The translations under genes and the position numbers were made by a program. Shown here one piece after another: positions 50,973 to 63,720 of a DNA stretch of 64,000 nucleotides; positions within the stretch are counted from its first letter, which is position 1; each line of letters opens with the position of its first letter. Under the pieces are notes generated by a model that saw only the letters and a program-made list of their open reading frames with translations, made no database searches and was not told the origin of the DNA. Origin of the DNA: Nepenthes gracilis (taxonomy: Eukaryota; Streptophyta; Magnoliopsida; Caryophyllales; Nepenthaceae); contig BSYO01000016.1 in assembly GCA_033239525.1 (NCBI GenBank), positions 1,302,001 to 1,366,000 of the forward strand. The letters are read 5' to 3'.

Positions 50973-53900
50973 TTAAGCAGGTGTTCCTGTTTTCGAGCCG
51001 GTCTCTGACTTGTCAGTCTCCATCGGCTCGTCAGAAGCTGGTGGTACCTGGTTGCTGCCATCCGCCATGTCCTCGTCAGTGCGGGGGGCATCGGTGGTAG
51101 TGGTGGTGTCACCCTGGCCAGGAGATGCTTGTTGGGGCGGCTGCTGTTCGGGAGTGGCCGGCTTTGGTGGTGCTGGCTTTGTCTTCGTCATTATCGGCCT
51201 GCAAAGCCTATAAAAAGGGCAGTCGGTTTATCAGTGTAGTCCAAATAGCACAAGCACAAAAGCCAATCGTGCAAGACTAAAAGAATCAACGCCCTAGCAG
51301 GATATAGAGATAGCACTCCGCATGAACATTAATATGTTTATTAAAATCATGGTTTATTCATAAATATGATTAATTAGTCACATTAGTTTATACTAAATTA
51401 TTAACAAAAAATACATATTTCTTGTGGCATCATTTAAAGAAAATTCACATGAAGAACCAACATGCAACTAAACCAATATGAAAAAAACGTCATTCTTTAA
51501 CATTCCTCCCACAATGAAAATAATCAGAATCTTTGATTTTTTTTGTTATTTGTAATTATCAAATGGCTTTAATTTTTTTAATTTATAATAACAATCTCAT
51601 TTTTCTAGAAATCACATAATAGCCCGAGTATGTAAGAGTCATAAAATAATAAAATATTCCAACATGTGTTCGAAAGTGTCAGCAAAATGCCAACAACGAC
51701 CTGTGTCAGACACAAACACAAACCCGGTAGCCCGAGTGAAGTATTGGTACTCCTAAAGTGCAAAATATGGCGATGCGGACACCAAAATTGACACAAGGAA
51801 TAAGAGCTTTACAGTATGTTTAGATAGCCATCTCAGATAACATGGGCAAATGTAAGATAAGATGATATATAGTCTTCATCTTCTCTATTTGGAGATATGT
51901 GTATGCTCAAGTAAAAACAGCTTTCATATAAACTCCCAATTAGTTAATCTTTAACCAATAAAGTTAGGGAGTGTATTTAATAGCTCCAAGCAAGTTACAA
52001 AAAAGGGCCTACCCCAATCAAGACTTGATTCATACTTAAAACCACCAATAATATGGATACCAATTATAAATGAAAATATCAGCCGTCATGTATCGGTATC
52101 GGGAGTCCCAGGCACTGATATTTGTCAATACTGAAAAAACATCCCGATACATCACTGTTTTGTTTGCTTCGCTCTTGAAATATCAAGTCCTCACGTTTAA
52201 AATATACTTAAAATCTTAAATTTTCTAACAAGCTTAAATCCACATATATTATAGGAGTATAAACATATTTTTAATCACCTGGGTAGATATCAAGATTAAT
52301 TGTGATAGGATTAACTAAAATTCAGCATATAAATAAGATGATTAAAAGATGGACAAATGCTAGTATACAAGTCGCTTTTAACACGATCAAAAGTTTTTCA
52401 TGCATGGATCAAAAGTTTTTAATTAATTTTCAATTACTTAGAAGGATATTAAGATTAATTGTGACAAAATTGACTAAAATCCATCGTTATATAACTCATT
52501 TTTAATATAATCACGAGAAAAAAAAAAAATCTGCATTCGATTCGGTCAATACCGATAAACAATATTTTCATCCATGATACCAATTCCTGATAACACTGAC
52601 ACAACTTTGACAGGGTGGTAAGATTAAACAATTACCTGTCAACAGCTTCAGCCTTCTTTCGCAAATCAGCAGAAAACAGAACAGGAGTTGCATAGTTAGG
52701 CAGCGCCTCCTGTTGCTGCTTTTTCTCTCTCAGCCAGGCTTCTGCTTCTCCGCATTCATTTATGACCTAAACAATGCCAAGAATACAATGAATTTTAGAC
52801 TGTTGATTCTTCTAGATGATCATAAACAGGTTTGAGGGACAAAAGGGTGTCATTTATTACCTTCTGCTTTTCAGAAATGTCAATGTGATCAAATTTAGGA
52901 TCACCCGATAATGCTGCTTCTCTGTAGCTACTAATACAATACACAAGCTGATCAACGAGAGCTCCCCGTTCGGAGTGCTCTTTGTAGCGTTCCTCAATAG
53001 GATTACCTTGCTGCATTTTCAGTTTTTTTTAACATCAGAATTAAGAAACATGCAGTGGGCAAAAACAAAACATCCAGCTTTCTGGCAACCACTCCTTGTC
53101 AAATAGATGAAAATATCAGCGAATATGATATCAAGCTCCCTAATACTAATATTTACTAATACCGTAACAATATCGTGATACGTTACCATATTGATAATAT
53201 ATCATAATATCAGTCAATATTATACATCCCATATTTAACTAATATATCAATCAATGCATCTCTATTAGCTTACAATTTTTTGAAACTTTTTTTACTCTAA
53301 TATATCTAATATTGATATATATTATAATAATAATGTAACTACTGATACCGATACCAAGATTTTCACCCATCAGAATGAAATAGCAACAAACATGTAACAT
53401 ATTGGCTGATATAAATATTATTGCCCATCCAATACCGCAACTAAATTGCAATATGTTTTTATATTGGTAAAATATTACAATATATCGATTGATATTCTAA
53501 ATATTAATTGATATATACTACTGGGTTCCGATATTTCATAGATGCTCCTACCTTCTTAAGTTCTTCAAGCTTGGCAACGTAAACACCTTTAGTTTCATCT
53601 TCACCATCCTCATACAACCAATCTTCCACCTCCTGAAGTTTAGCAATGAATTCTTCTTTCTCTGGTAGAGTAACAAACTCCTGATATATGTCATTGAGCT
53701 GGATAAGAGGAAGGAATGCATTGCGGTCAGTCAGATGTACATAAAAATAGATGACAAATATACCAAGCTGTTCAGGAGCACAGTGTGAATACTGGCATGG
53801 GATAGGGACACCACGACACACTTTTTTAAAAAAATGACATTGTAGGCTGAGAACATGCTTATGATAAATTACCAATAAAAATTACAAATTTTTTGTTTTC

Positions 53901-56900
53901 ATCCAATAGAAATTAATAGGAAGAAACGATATGCATGAGAGTCAATATAAAAAAGGTGTGATATATGTAACATACATACCGCAAATAATGAAAAAATGAA
54001 AGGAAGCTGAGGTTTTTAATTATTTCTAAATTACCAATTGGCTCTAATTTTTTTAAATTTATATTAAGAACTTTTCTTTTTCCTGAATATAACAAAATAG
54101 CTTAATATCTCCAAAATGTATTGAATGTATCAAAGTCAAAAATAAAGAAGAATAAAATATTATGACATGTCAAGGGGCGTCAGCCAAATGTTGGTGACCA
54201 ACATACACATTAGTCTGAGAGAATGTTTGGGCTTCTTAGTTTTGAAATCATTTGATAGTAGATACCTTATTTCTCATCTCATAGACATAAGCTTCCACAG
54301 CATTTTTCCTGTCCTTCGTTTCTTCCATAACTCGATCTTGCAAAGCCATTTCAAACTCTTTCTCAACTGCCTTTTGTAGATCTCCTGGTAATATAGCCCC
54401 ATAAACGAACTCTGACACCGGAACATTTGTCTTCTTGACCTTCTTCTTAGGAACCTCAACCTGCACTAAGGAAGTTGCTTGACATGCAAACCAATTGAAT
54501 AAAAAACACACGGTAGCTTGCTACCACTGTTACTATATGCCAATTGTACACCTCTCATCTATGAAAATTGACTGTTTAAACGACTACAAAGAATAGATGA
54601 TCCAAATCAAAAAACAAAACAGATCATCAACTATTACAATTGGGTGCCAATGCAATCTCCTTATTATAGGATAGCATATCAAATCTTATAGAAGTATGAG
54701 TCTTTGACCATACCTAGGGTAAGGAAGAGGAAATCCTTTGATGAATGAGTAACTTTTATCAATGACCAAAGTATACGCCGTCATTTATTTACCATCTCTG
54801 GAAATGAGAACTCAGGACAGCCTTGGTCACAACACCATTGAATATAAATCTAACAGTCCAAGTGTCTTAGCTTAAAAAAAAAATTACTTTTAAATTTTAT
54901 TTTTTTTAAAAAAATAGGCTGTTGGATTCAATGATCTCGGGATCGAGGTGAAGTTGCTGCACAATTTTCTGTTTCTCTATAAGCACCACAAATTGTCCAA
55001 TGGAATCTTTCATGGCTTCGTCAATTAATTGACGCTCAGCACTAGACTAACCAGAGTTTATCTTACTTTCAAAAATTTAAAAAGTGAAGTTGCCTGTCAC
55101 GGGATGACACTTTTTCTGTTGGTTACCCATGCAGCATTTGTCTAGCACACCCCGTGTTATGTAAATAAGTTAGCTTTTTGCCAGCACGTTCCCCAAAGTT
55201 TAAAAGACACAAGACTTTTTGAGAAAATACTCTAGAATGCAGAAATTGAATACGAGAGTTTGGAGCACCTCTTCAATATTTACTCCCACAAGCTCACCCC
55301 AAAAGCTCACTGTTCAAGCTCTCCATATTTTTTTTCTGAATGATGAAATTAGATCCAAATGTTGTGAATGGAGAAACTAAAATCAAATTTTGAACTAGAA
55401 CATATAAAATATACCACATCAAACTAACAAGTTCTAGGCACAGAATAAGCACAGCAGTTTCTCAGAACCTCTACCTTTGACTTTTGAGGTTCCAAAATTA
55501 TCGTAAAAATAAAACTCACATGATCCGAATTGCCTCAAATGCTTTTTATCATGAGACCTCTACAACAACCTGATCAATTCCTCTTGAGGAGCACATTTGA
55601 TTTCCTTACATCAAAGCTATCAGCTATCCATACTTAAAGCACGTACTGAATCTATTTGCATTTGAGAACAAATTGAAAGTAACTACATGTAAGGGAATAT
55701 TAGATTTAGCTTACTTTCATTTAGGAGGTAATTAAAAATACACAGACAAACAGCTAAACACTTAAAAGCAAAATCAACAAAAATGCATGTCTTAATAGCA
55801 AACCAAGGGGAAAAAAAGAAAACCAAACAATATTACCTTAGTATCTGTTTCCATCTGCACAGGTTTCTCACCAGACTCAGGCACACCATTTTCAACCCCA
55901 GCAGTACCCTTAGCATCTTGCATATTGACATCAGACTCGGCTGGACCGACACGAGCATCATTGCTAGGGGCTTCATCAGTATCCATCTTCATAGTTTCTT
56001 TTGGTAAGTCTTTCTCTACTGGGACTTCAATTTCTTCCTCTTCTAAGAGCTATACAGATATTAAAGAAACTTGTAAGCGACCAATTTAATCTAAAAACTA
56101 ATCTTGCACAAAACATCAATCATTCCAAGAAACTTGTAAGCCACCATTGAATCTAAAATCAAATCTTGCTCATAACATTGAACATTCAAAACTTACAGTT
56201 GCTGACTCCACAGAAATAATGCCATGCAAGTTTAAGCGCACCTTCACCTTCAGCTTTGCCCGCTCACCTTTTGCAGATTGAAAAGGGCCAATCTGTCCAT
56301 TTTTTATTGAAATATCATTGTTAAGGGGGGAAAAAAACCAATGAAGAGAGAATCTTCCGGATAGAGGACACCCAACAGAGTCTTCCAAACTCTCAGGATA
56401 TCAAGTAAAGTCACTTGGATAAGATGTAAAACATTTAAGCATGAATATTTACACTAAAAAATACAAACCTTTTTAAATGAAAAATAAAGTTCTCAGGCTA
56501 GATGAGTATGGAAATAAAAACTGAGAAAATAGGTAAATCAATAGACATGGAATACAGCAGGACAAACTAACCGTGTAAGTGCTAATCTTTGCTGGAGCCT
56601 GCACCTCGCTAACATCAGCATATAGTATATCAACTGCAAATGTGCCTGATCGGTAGAACGTCAAAGCCTTAACACTAGGTATCGAATTCCCCTTCGGGAA
56701 AACAATAGTGCTTTGCTGGCTCTCACTAACGTCACTTTGTGTTTCTTGGGCAGGGCCTTTCCATGACAGGGCAATGGAGAAAGGAAAACTCTCGTTAACC
56801 TATAAAACAATGCCACTTGGTTAACCAATTGCAAGATCCTTCAGTAAAGATGCATAAAAGTAAAATTCTCAACAGTCAAGCAATTAATAGATCATGATCA

Positions 56901-58373
56901 CAAATAAAATGAAAAAGAAAGATGATAGAGAAGAATAGAGAGAGACTCTAGAAAGATAACCACAAAAACAGGTGTTGTTAATATCCTCTTACATTTTATG
57001 CTCTCAAGAGAACTGAATGGTCAGGATTAGATATTGAATGGATGAAAGTTGTTTCCAATAATTTAAATTGCTATTTAGTCTTTACCATTCATTCATCCAC
57101 ATTCTATTCCTAACCATTAGGTTCACAGCATAAAATAATGACCATCAGTCTTAACACAGCAAAAATAAATAAAGCCCCCGACACACCACAATTGGTTCAT
57201 TACCTGAAACTCTCGTACTTTAAATGTTGGGCTAAGAATTGCACACTGTAATGCACAGCCCTTTGCTACACACTCACTCGCATTCATTGTACGCCGAGGT
57301 TCCTTCCCAAAAAACTCTGTCAAAATCTTTATCAATGCAGGAACTCGAGAACCAGAGCCGACAACCTCAACTGCATGAATATTTCCAGCTGCAAGACCAG
57401 CTTCTGCAAGGGCCTTCTCCAAAGGCTTCTTCACCCGCTCCAGAATAGGGGTACCGATTTTTTCAAACTCGTCTCTCTTGAGGGAACCCCTAACATCTTT
57501 CTCATCCATTAGGCACTCAATATTCAAAGGTGCCTCTGGATTTGCGCTGAGAACCTTCTTCAATTTTTCACATGCTGCTCTAAGCCTGAGGCAAGCTCTT
57601 GCATTTTGGAATACATCGATCTTGTATTCTTCCCTAAATTTAGCAGCAAAATGCTGGAAAATAACCTCATCAAAGTCTCGGCCCCCAAGAGATCTATCAA
57701 AGGAATGAGCCAAAACTTTAACCTGACCTTTCTTGAAACCAGCAATACAAACTTGCAAGCTTGCATGACCAATGTCAACAAAGGCAATGTTCAATTGGTC
57801 ATTTTCAGGCAAATCTGTCTTATAGATTCCATAGGCCAGAGCAGTTGCTGTAGTTTCATGTATCAATCTCAAAGGATGCAAACCAGCAATAGTTGCTGCA
57901 TCCAAAACAGCTCGTCTTTGTAGATCGGTGAAGTAAACTGGAATCCCAATGCAGCAATCCACCACTGCAGCATTCAAATTCTTCTCAGCTATGCCCTTCA
58001 AATTTGATAACACCATAGCTAGCACTTGTGTCGGAGTAAATGTCCTCACTTCCCCGAGATATCGTGCATGGATCAATGGAAATCCATCAGGGCCTTCAGT
58101 AACAGCAAAAGGCAGTCCCTGGAGATCCCGCTGCAACTCAGGATCACAGAATGGCCGACCAATCAAGCGCTTTATCTGGGAAACAGAGTTCTTTGGGTTC
58201 ATCATTGTAGAAGCAGCCCCTGCTGTTCCAATAAAACGCTGCTTCTCACCAAAGCAGACAATAGCAGGAGTCTCACGCTTAGATTCATCATTGAGAACAA
58301 CATCAATCCCTCTCTGCCTTGCAACAGCAACAACACAGCTTTCGTTTCCAAGGTCAAATCCCACGACACTCAT
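50973..58373 (-). CDS. HSP70-15: Hsp110-type Hsp70 chaperone (heat shock 70 kDa protein 14/15-like)
   Basis: Cytosolic/nuclear Hsp110-family chaperone, known in plants as a nucleotide-exchange factor for Hsp70 and a holdase. Coding exons: 57204-58373, 56572-56799, 56197-56292, 55837-56049, 54266-54460, 53552-53698, 52861-53010, 52636-52766, 50973-51198. They total 2556 bases, 851 aa, with all phases consistent; Arabidopsis HSP70-14/15 have 831. Residues 1-390 are the ATPase domain: MSVVGFDLGNESCVVAVARQ, then LIHETTATALAYGIYKT, then VEVVGSGSRVPAL. A beta domain follows, then an acidic insertion (about 500-569, LLEEEEIEVPVEKD), the helical lid (VEDWLYEDGEDE, AEAWLREKKQQQ) and a Pro/Thr-rich tail with no EEVD or ER-retention ending. 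The frame stays open upstream, but MSVVGFDLGN is the family start. Confidence 0.95.
52066..52577 (+). mobile_element. MITE-like element, copy 8, with an unrelated internal segment (Hsp110 intron 8)
   Basis: The left end AAATGAAAATATCAGCC plus family sequence to about 52160, and the right end ACAATATTTTCATCCATGA, belong to the family. The 370 bases between do not, and contain a self-duplication (AAGATTAATTGTGA at about 52290 and again near 52450). Probably an insertion into the MITE. Confidence 0.5.
53103..53371 (+). mobile_element. MITE-like inverted-repeat element, copy 9 (Hsp110 intron 6)
   Basis: Starts ATAGATGAAAATATCAGC and ends GATACCAAGATTTTCACCCAT. Carries the hallmark TTAGCTTACAATTTTTTGAA. 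Lies in the intron between coding exons 6 and 7. Confidence 0.7.
53398..53544. mobile_element. MITE-like element, copy 10, abutting a splice donor
   Basis: A shorter copy, starting ACATATTGGCTGATATAAAT and ending TTCCGATATTTCATAGATG. It sits 27 bases from copy 9. Its end lies 7 bases from coding exon 6 (53552-53698), so it begins immediately inside the intron. Orientation unclear. Confidence 0.5.
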
Positions 58374-59930
58374 ATTTAATAGTCCTCGTGAATGTGCTAG
58401 GCCTACGCCAAATAGTAAATAACCAGTTAGATCGTCAAGCCTACATGTAAAATAGCACTTAACAAGGTTGTCAGTCAAGAAAATAGCAGAAAAATCACAA
58501 GCAGTCTCTTCCATGCAAGCTTGGGAGCTTATAAATGAGCCTAGATGCACTTCTGATTCATCTGGGAACACCCTTTAGGTATTAACTCCTCCCTCATTCA
58601 TCTAAGTTAATTAGTGTTAGCTTACATAATACAAGTATTGTGCAAGAAAATTCTCTAATGTGGATACTTCGTGTTATTAGAAAGACAAGATCGTGTATGT
58701 GGTTGTTGTGTTCCCAGCACCAGGTCAAGCACGTTGGTGACATAGAAAGAAATCTATTGTCAGTTTGAAGTCTAGTATAGAGGATGACAGCATGGATGTG
58801 TATAAGAAATACTAGAGCCAAACAGTCTCATAATAGGACATTTTCAGGTACCACAAGCTCCGTTATGTATAATAGAATAACAAATAATTCCTACTATAAC
58901 AAAAGGGCTCCAAACAACAAGGCTGTTGCACCGGAAGATTCCTGATAATTTACCTTCTTTAAATACAATGGATAATTCTCTTAATTACATAATGACTGAA
59001 ACAATACAGCTGACAAATGTGAGCAAGAAAGCAATAATATTGTAACAAAATAACCAGCTTCCTGGCATATCCATAATAGAGATTCTTAGAGAGACTCTCT
59101 CCAAGTGTTAGAAAACTCAATTGGATGGGGTAAATGCACTCACCATGCACATAGCATGCACGCAAAAGTGCAACACTTCTACAATCGAGTGAGTATTAAT
59201 AAAAGAGTGTCGCTGGCATTTATGTATCGGATAATTGGCAGCAGTGATCAGACTTCTCACTCAACTATACAGCCTATCACATTCTCTTTTGTTTTGGAAG
59301 GCGAGGACATTGTCTTCCGGACAGAAGACACAATAGTACTAGCTAGTGGTAAAACTTAAACAATGACAGAATAAGAACCAGCATTATGCGACCTATATAA
59401 CCTACAGAAAATTAGCATAAAAATGCAATTGAACATGCATACAGCATAAGTTCAAAACAGCAGGACGGCAAATAGTTTCTGCTTTCAAATAGCCAAAGAA
59501 ACAACTTATATAAACACGGTCAAAATTGATTCTTCCAGCAGCATAATGTCGTCGCAACTAAAAATAAATGACAAATCACGGACATATCCACAAGGGGTCA
59601 ACAGCATGAAAAAAAAACGCAACAGTAGCTTCGAGGCTACAATATCCGATAAACAAAACAGAAAATTTTTGGCGATGTACGAATCTTGAGAAGGACGCAG
59701 CAGATCTGATACTTCTATTCAAGGAAAGAGGAAAACAAATCTGAATCTATACAGCGATTTTAGCCGTTTACCTCAGGGAGATCTGCGGGGCGTCCAATCG
59801 AGTATTCCTCACTGGATCGGACGGCGGCGAAAGGCGACGTCTCTTGAAGGTCGGGTCGCGCTTTCAGGTTCTGGAATTCTCCAGGCACCAAACACTTACA
59901 ATGCTACGAAGAAGCTGATTTACGAAACAT
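58374..59930 (-). promoter_or_regulatory. 5' UTR exon and leader intron of the Hsp110 gene
   Basis: A GTAAAC donor (59766-59771) follows a GC-rich leader ending at 59772. This implies a 5' UTR exon of about 59772-59930 and an intron of roughly 1.3 kb before the coding start. The acceptor just upstream of the ATG is not pinned down. Near the cap site there is an ATG at 59928-59930 opening a 8-codon frame (MFRKSASS), which would act as a uORF only if the transcript starts upstream of it. Confidence 0.5.
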
Positions 59931-59958
59931 GCTGCGAGTGGAGAGAAAATCGTGGGGA

Positions 59959-59965
59959 TTTTATA
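59959..59965 (-). promoter_or_regulatory. TATA box of the Hsp110 gene
   Basis: TATAAAA on the minus strand in the context GCGCTATAAAATCC, about 30 bases before the probable transcription start. Position fits the leader exon. Confidence 0.5.
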
Positions 59966-60009
59966 GCGCTAATAAAGTGAGGGAGGGATTTTGCTCAGTA
60001 TTTATTAAA

Positions 60010-60950
60010 TTAAAGTAATCATATCGTTTAATTTAAATTATATTTTAAAAAATTATTACATAATTTAATTTATAATAAAATAAATTATTATTTTATAATT
60101 TCGTGTAATAAAATTTTTATTTTCTTTCTGAAAAAAAAAAGTATTTATAATTCAATAAAACGTGGTGTGTTAAGTGTTTTCTAGAGACTACAGAAATGCC
60201 GTACTTCTAGAAACATCTATACTCAATTCTTGGAGGGCCTTCCGCACAGTAAGTCCTTTTTTTAGGCGGCGTGGGCCTCCAGCTTATGAATACAGCATTG
60301 GGCCAAGCCTGATAATTATATATATATTTATATTTATTTAAGAATAATATTAGTGATATATTATTTAATCATTTTTATTAATATTTTTGATAAAATAATC
60401 GATTTATTTGAATATTAAATATAAAAAATTTTGAATCAAAACTATTAGGTCTTGTCACGTGTTGTAAAAAAAATTAGTTTCAGATAAATTATAATTTAAG
60501 TAATAAAATTTAAATATTAGACCTATATTGTGTTATTTTTATTATTTTTATATAATTTTTTTTTAAATCTTACAAGATATATACTCACAGAAAATTTATT
60601 AAACTATAAATTGTACTCAAGAGTGGTATAAGAATAAGAGTAAGTATAAGGCAAATTAAATCATGCAACTTTTAGAAGAAAAAATGATATACATACTAAA
60701 TCAGAGTAAACAGAAATATTAATTTAACTGTTACAAATAATCAGAAATACATCTCAATTGTAGATATCATACATCATCGACAATCAAACAATTGTTCTCT
60801 ACATAAATAAAGTACATCAATATAGGCTACTGTTCTAATATTATTGATACAGATAGATATTTAAATTCCTAAAACTGTGCCCAAACATCTGCCACTTTGA
60901 TCCGACTCCTGTAAGTAAATTTGATTTTGCTAACTTGAAGGGGTTAACAA
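60010..60950. other. AT-rich intergenic DNA, no gene seen
   Basis: Between the Hsp110 promoter and the large repeat block. No recognisable coding or RNA feature. Confidence 0.4.
60205..60217 (-). promoter_or_regulatory. Candidate heat-shock element
   Basis: TTCTAGAA at 60205-60212 is a perfect TTCnnGAA pair; the next 5-bp unit is ATC, a 2-of-3 match. About 240 bases upstream of the TATA box. It may mediate heat response, but an 8-bp palindrome can occur by chance. Confidence 0.3.
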
Positions 60951-63720
60951 AAATCAAAGTAAAAGAGAACTAATTGCTCGATAAGGCATATAATTTTTAT
61001 GATTAAACATATAAGTATATCAAAATACACTGAAATAAGGCATGATCAAATCAAATGTAATGATATATAAATTCAATGACATATTTTTCATAATGTCAAG
61101 TTAATAATTAAATTAATTTTCTATAAACCATGCATCATCTAATTATACTTAACATGTAAAACTTGTAGATCAATGATTAGTAATGGTCTCATCAATAAAT
61201 GTATAAATAATCAAAACCTATGTTATATATGTTTTCACATAATAAAATATCATATAATATTATTTAAGATACATAGGTATCGTCACATCTCAAATCTCAA
61301 TCCCATGATCATTAATTAGCTTTTTTTATTAATTAATCAATTAAATATTTGATCAACTTTTTAACGTAAACTTTACATCAATATTTTAACTGACCAAAAT
61401 ATAAAACAATATTAACCATAAAAAGGATCCAGATCATGTCACATCTATTATGGTTTTGACACTGACCAAATCGTAATAACGAACTTTACGTAAGAAGCTT
61501 TATCTCAATTATATCATAATCAGAGTATAAAATCATACACGCATTCTAATAATAGCTAATACATTTGTTGGACGAACCGATAACCTAACATCTCAAACTC
61601 TGTAGAACATGACTACATCCAAGAACTAAATATAATTTGAATAACTTAGAACATCATTTATAACTGTCCAAAAACTGAATTCAAACTAAAGTATATCATT
61701 AAACCTGTTATGTTCTATCTGACACTGAAATATAACATCAGATTTCATAAAATCTAATCTAAATTTTTCATAATAGTTTGGCCTTTAATCTTACTCGTCC
61801 TTCATGTACTAGAATCTTTCATCTAAATGGTTAGTAAAATAGAAGTAAGAAGTGAGTCAAAAGCTTAATAAGATATATATAATTTAACAAATATTCACAT
61901 ATAATTTACATTTAAAATATATCTAAAGTTTTTGAAAGGAATAATAATTCATAATCTGTTGCAATGACATAAATTTTTTATGATTCTATGCAGGGAATTT
62001 AGATAACTTTTTTTAGAATTTTCATCATATTCTTATTCATTTCATACTCATCGAATTGTGTAAAATTTGATTTTCTTAAGAACCAAGATTCGATAAGCCT
62101 TATCAACTAACGAAACACATAATTGAAATTGGGTTGTATTTATTTCTACACAACTAAAGGTCGTACGCTACTATTTAAGATCAGTGGGTGGGCCGTCATA
62201 CATATAACTATATAAATAAGGCTGAACGCCGCTTTTATCCATAAATAATTGGTTTAAACCTCGATTTATCATTATAATATATTAAGATATACAATGATAT
62301 ACTATTCACTTAAATATAATCATGATCTAATACATATTCTTATAAAAAGCTCTATTTTTTCTTCACACTTCTTAATTTTCTCATTATTAAACAAATATAT
62401 ATAATTTTTGATATAATTATAGAGTTTTTTCTTTAATTTTAGCAAATTCAGTAATATGAAATGCTGAATTATGAGTTTTTTAAGCATGCAGAGTTGTCTT
62501 TGGCAAAATATACAGAGAAATTTAGCAAACATTTCAGAAACTCAGCAATAATATGAAATTTACAATAATTCATTTTATTAAAAATACATGTAGAGCATTT
62601 TTAGCACATATAAGGGATTCTAATTAAATTTTCAGAAATGTAAAAACTTGTAAACAAAATTCAAACTTGGAAATATATTATTTTATAATTTCAAAACATG
62701 CATGTAAAGTTATTGCAGAAAATACATGTAATATTCAGTTTGTAATAAAATGAAGAGAATTCCACAAGCATACTAAATATAAATATCATAGTTTTAAAAT
62801 TATGTAATGCATGCAGAACTGTTTTTGGCAAAATATACAGAGAAATTTAGTAAATATTTCAAAAAATCAATAATAATATGAAATTTATAGCAATTCATTT
62901 TATAAACAATCATGTAAAGCATTTTTAGCACATGTAGAAAATTCTAATTAAAATTTCAGATATGTAAGAACTTGTGAACAAAATTCAAACTTGGAAATAT
63001 ATTATTTTACAATTCCAAAACATGCATGTAAAGTTATTATAGAAACTATATGTAATATTCAGTTTACATGTACTTGGTTTTAAATTTCATATATTTTTGT
63101 AACAAAATAAAAAAAAAATTTACATGCATATTAAATATAAACATCATATTTATAAAATTATATAACGTATGAGCATTTAAAACAAGACATATTCATAAAA
63201 TAAGAAAAAGATTAGCAATAAGGGAACAAAGATTTAAAATGCATTTGCCTTTAACTCTAAATTACCCAAAATCTAGTTTTAATTCACTTAATTTGAGCTT
63301 CCTTGGCATCTTCCATCTCCTCTCTTTTCTATTTTTCTTCTTCTCTCTCTTCTCTAGAATTCTGTTAAAAAATTACAGAAATTAGTTGGGTTCCTCTCTT
63401 TATACAAAAACGACGCTCAAGCAGTGATTGGGTACACATTAGGCACAATTTCTTAACATTGTAGCGCACGAGGGTTACCTCGGGTGTATCTTAAACACAA
63501 ACATTTTGCTTCTGCATGTTCGAGCATCCCTTGATTGTGCATTGAATGTGTACATTCTGCCAATATACACTTAAATGTTGATCAGGCATGAGCACTCTAT
63601 TTTCCTTGTACGGGAGCGCGTTGGGCGCTGATAGGACTCCCATCAACTTGATTTAACCCAGTCTGCCTTCCACATACGGGCACACGTTGGGTTCCCTTCA
63701 ATTTGATACAAATTCGACTT
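60950..63720 (+). repeat. Large AT-rich interspersed repeat, copy B
   Basis: Related in order and sequence to 34640-36440 (see that entry). It is longer because of internal duplication: the AACTAATTGCTC / TTAATAAGATATATA module at 60968 recurs in diverged form near 61860, and a 325-bp tandem repeat follows. The end of the block holds GC-richer text with GGGAGCGCGTTGGGCGCTGA near 63612. Only scattered short frames, none with a domain. Confidence 0.55.
62486..63171 (+). repeat. Two-unit tandem repeat, period about 325 bp
   Basis: ATGCAGAGTTGTCTTTGGCA (62486) recurs as ATGCAGAACTGTTTTTGGCA (62811). The rest of the unit also repeats, including AAATATACAGAGAAATTTAG, CAAACTTGGAAATATATTAT and CATGCATGTAAAGTTATT. 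The second unit has an extra block with ACATGTACTTGG. Confidence 0.9.

Noticed and set aside
57949..58422. 157-codon plus-strand frame
   Set aside because: Antisense shadow of the conserved Hsp110 ATPase exon.
58374..58571. In-frame N-terminal extension of the Hsp110 protein
   Set aside because: The open frame runs into leader/intron sequence; the family start MSVVGFDLGN is a clear ATG and the extra residues have no counterpart.
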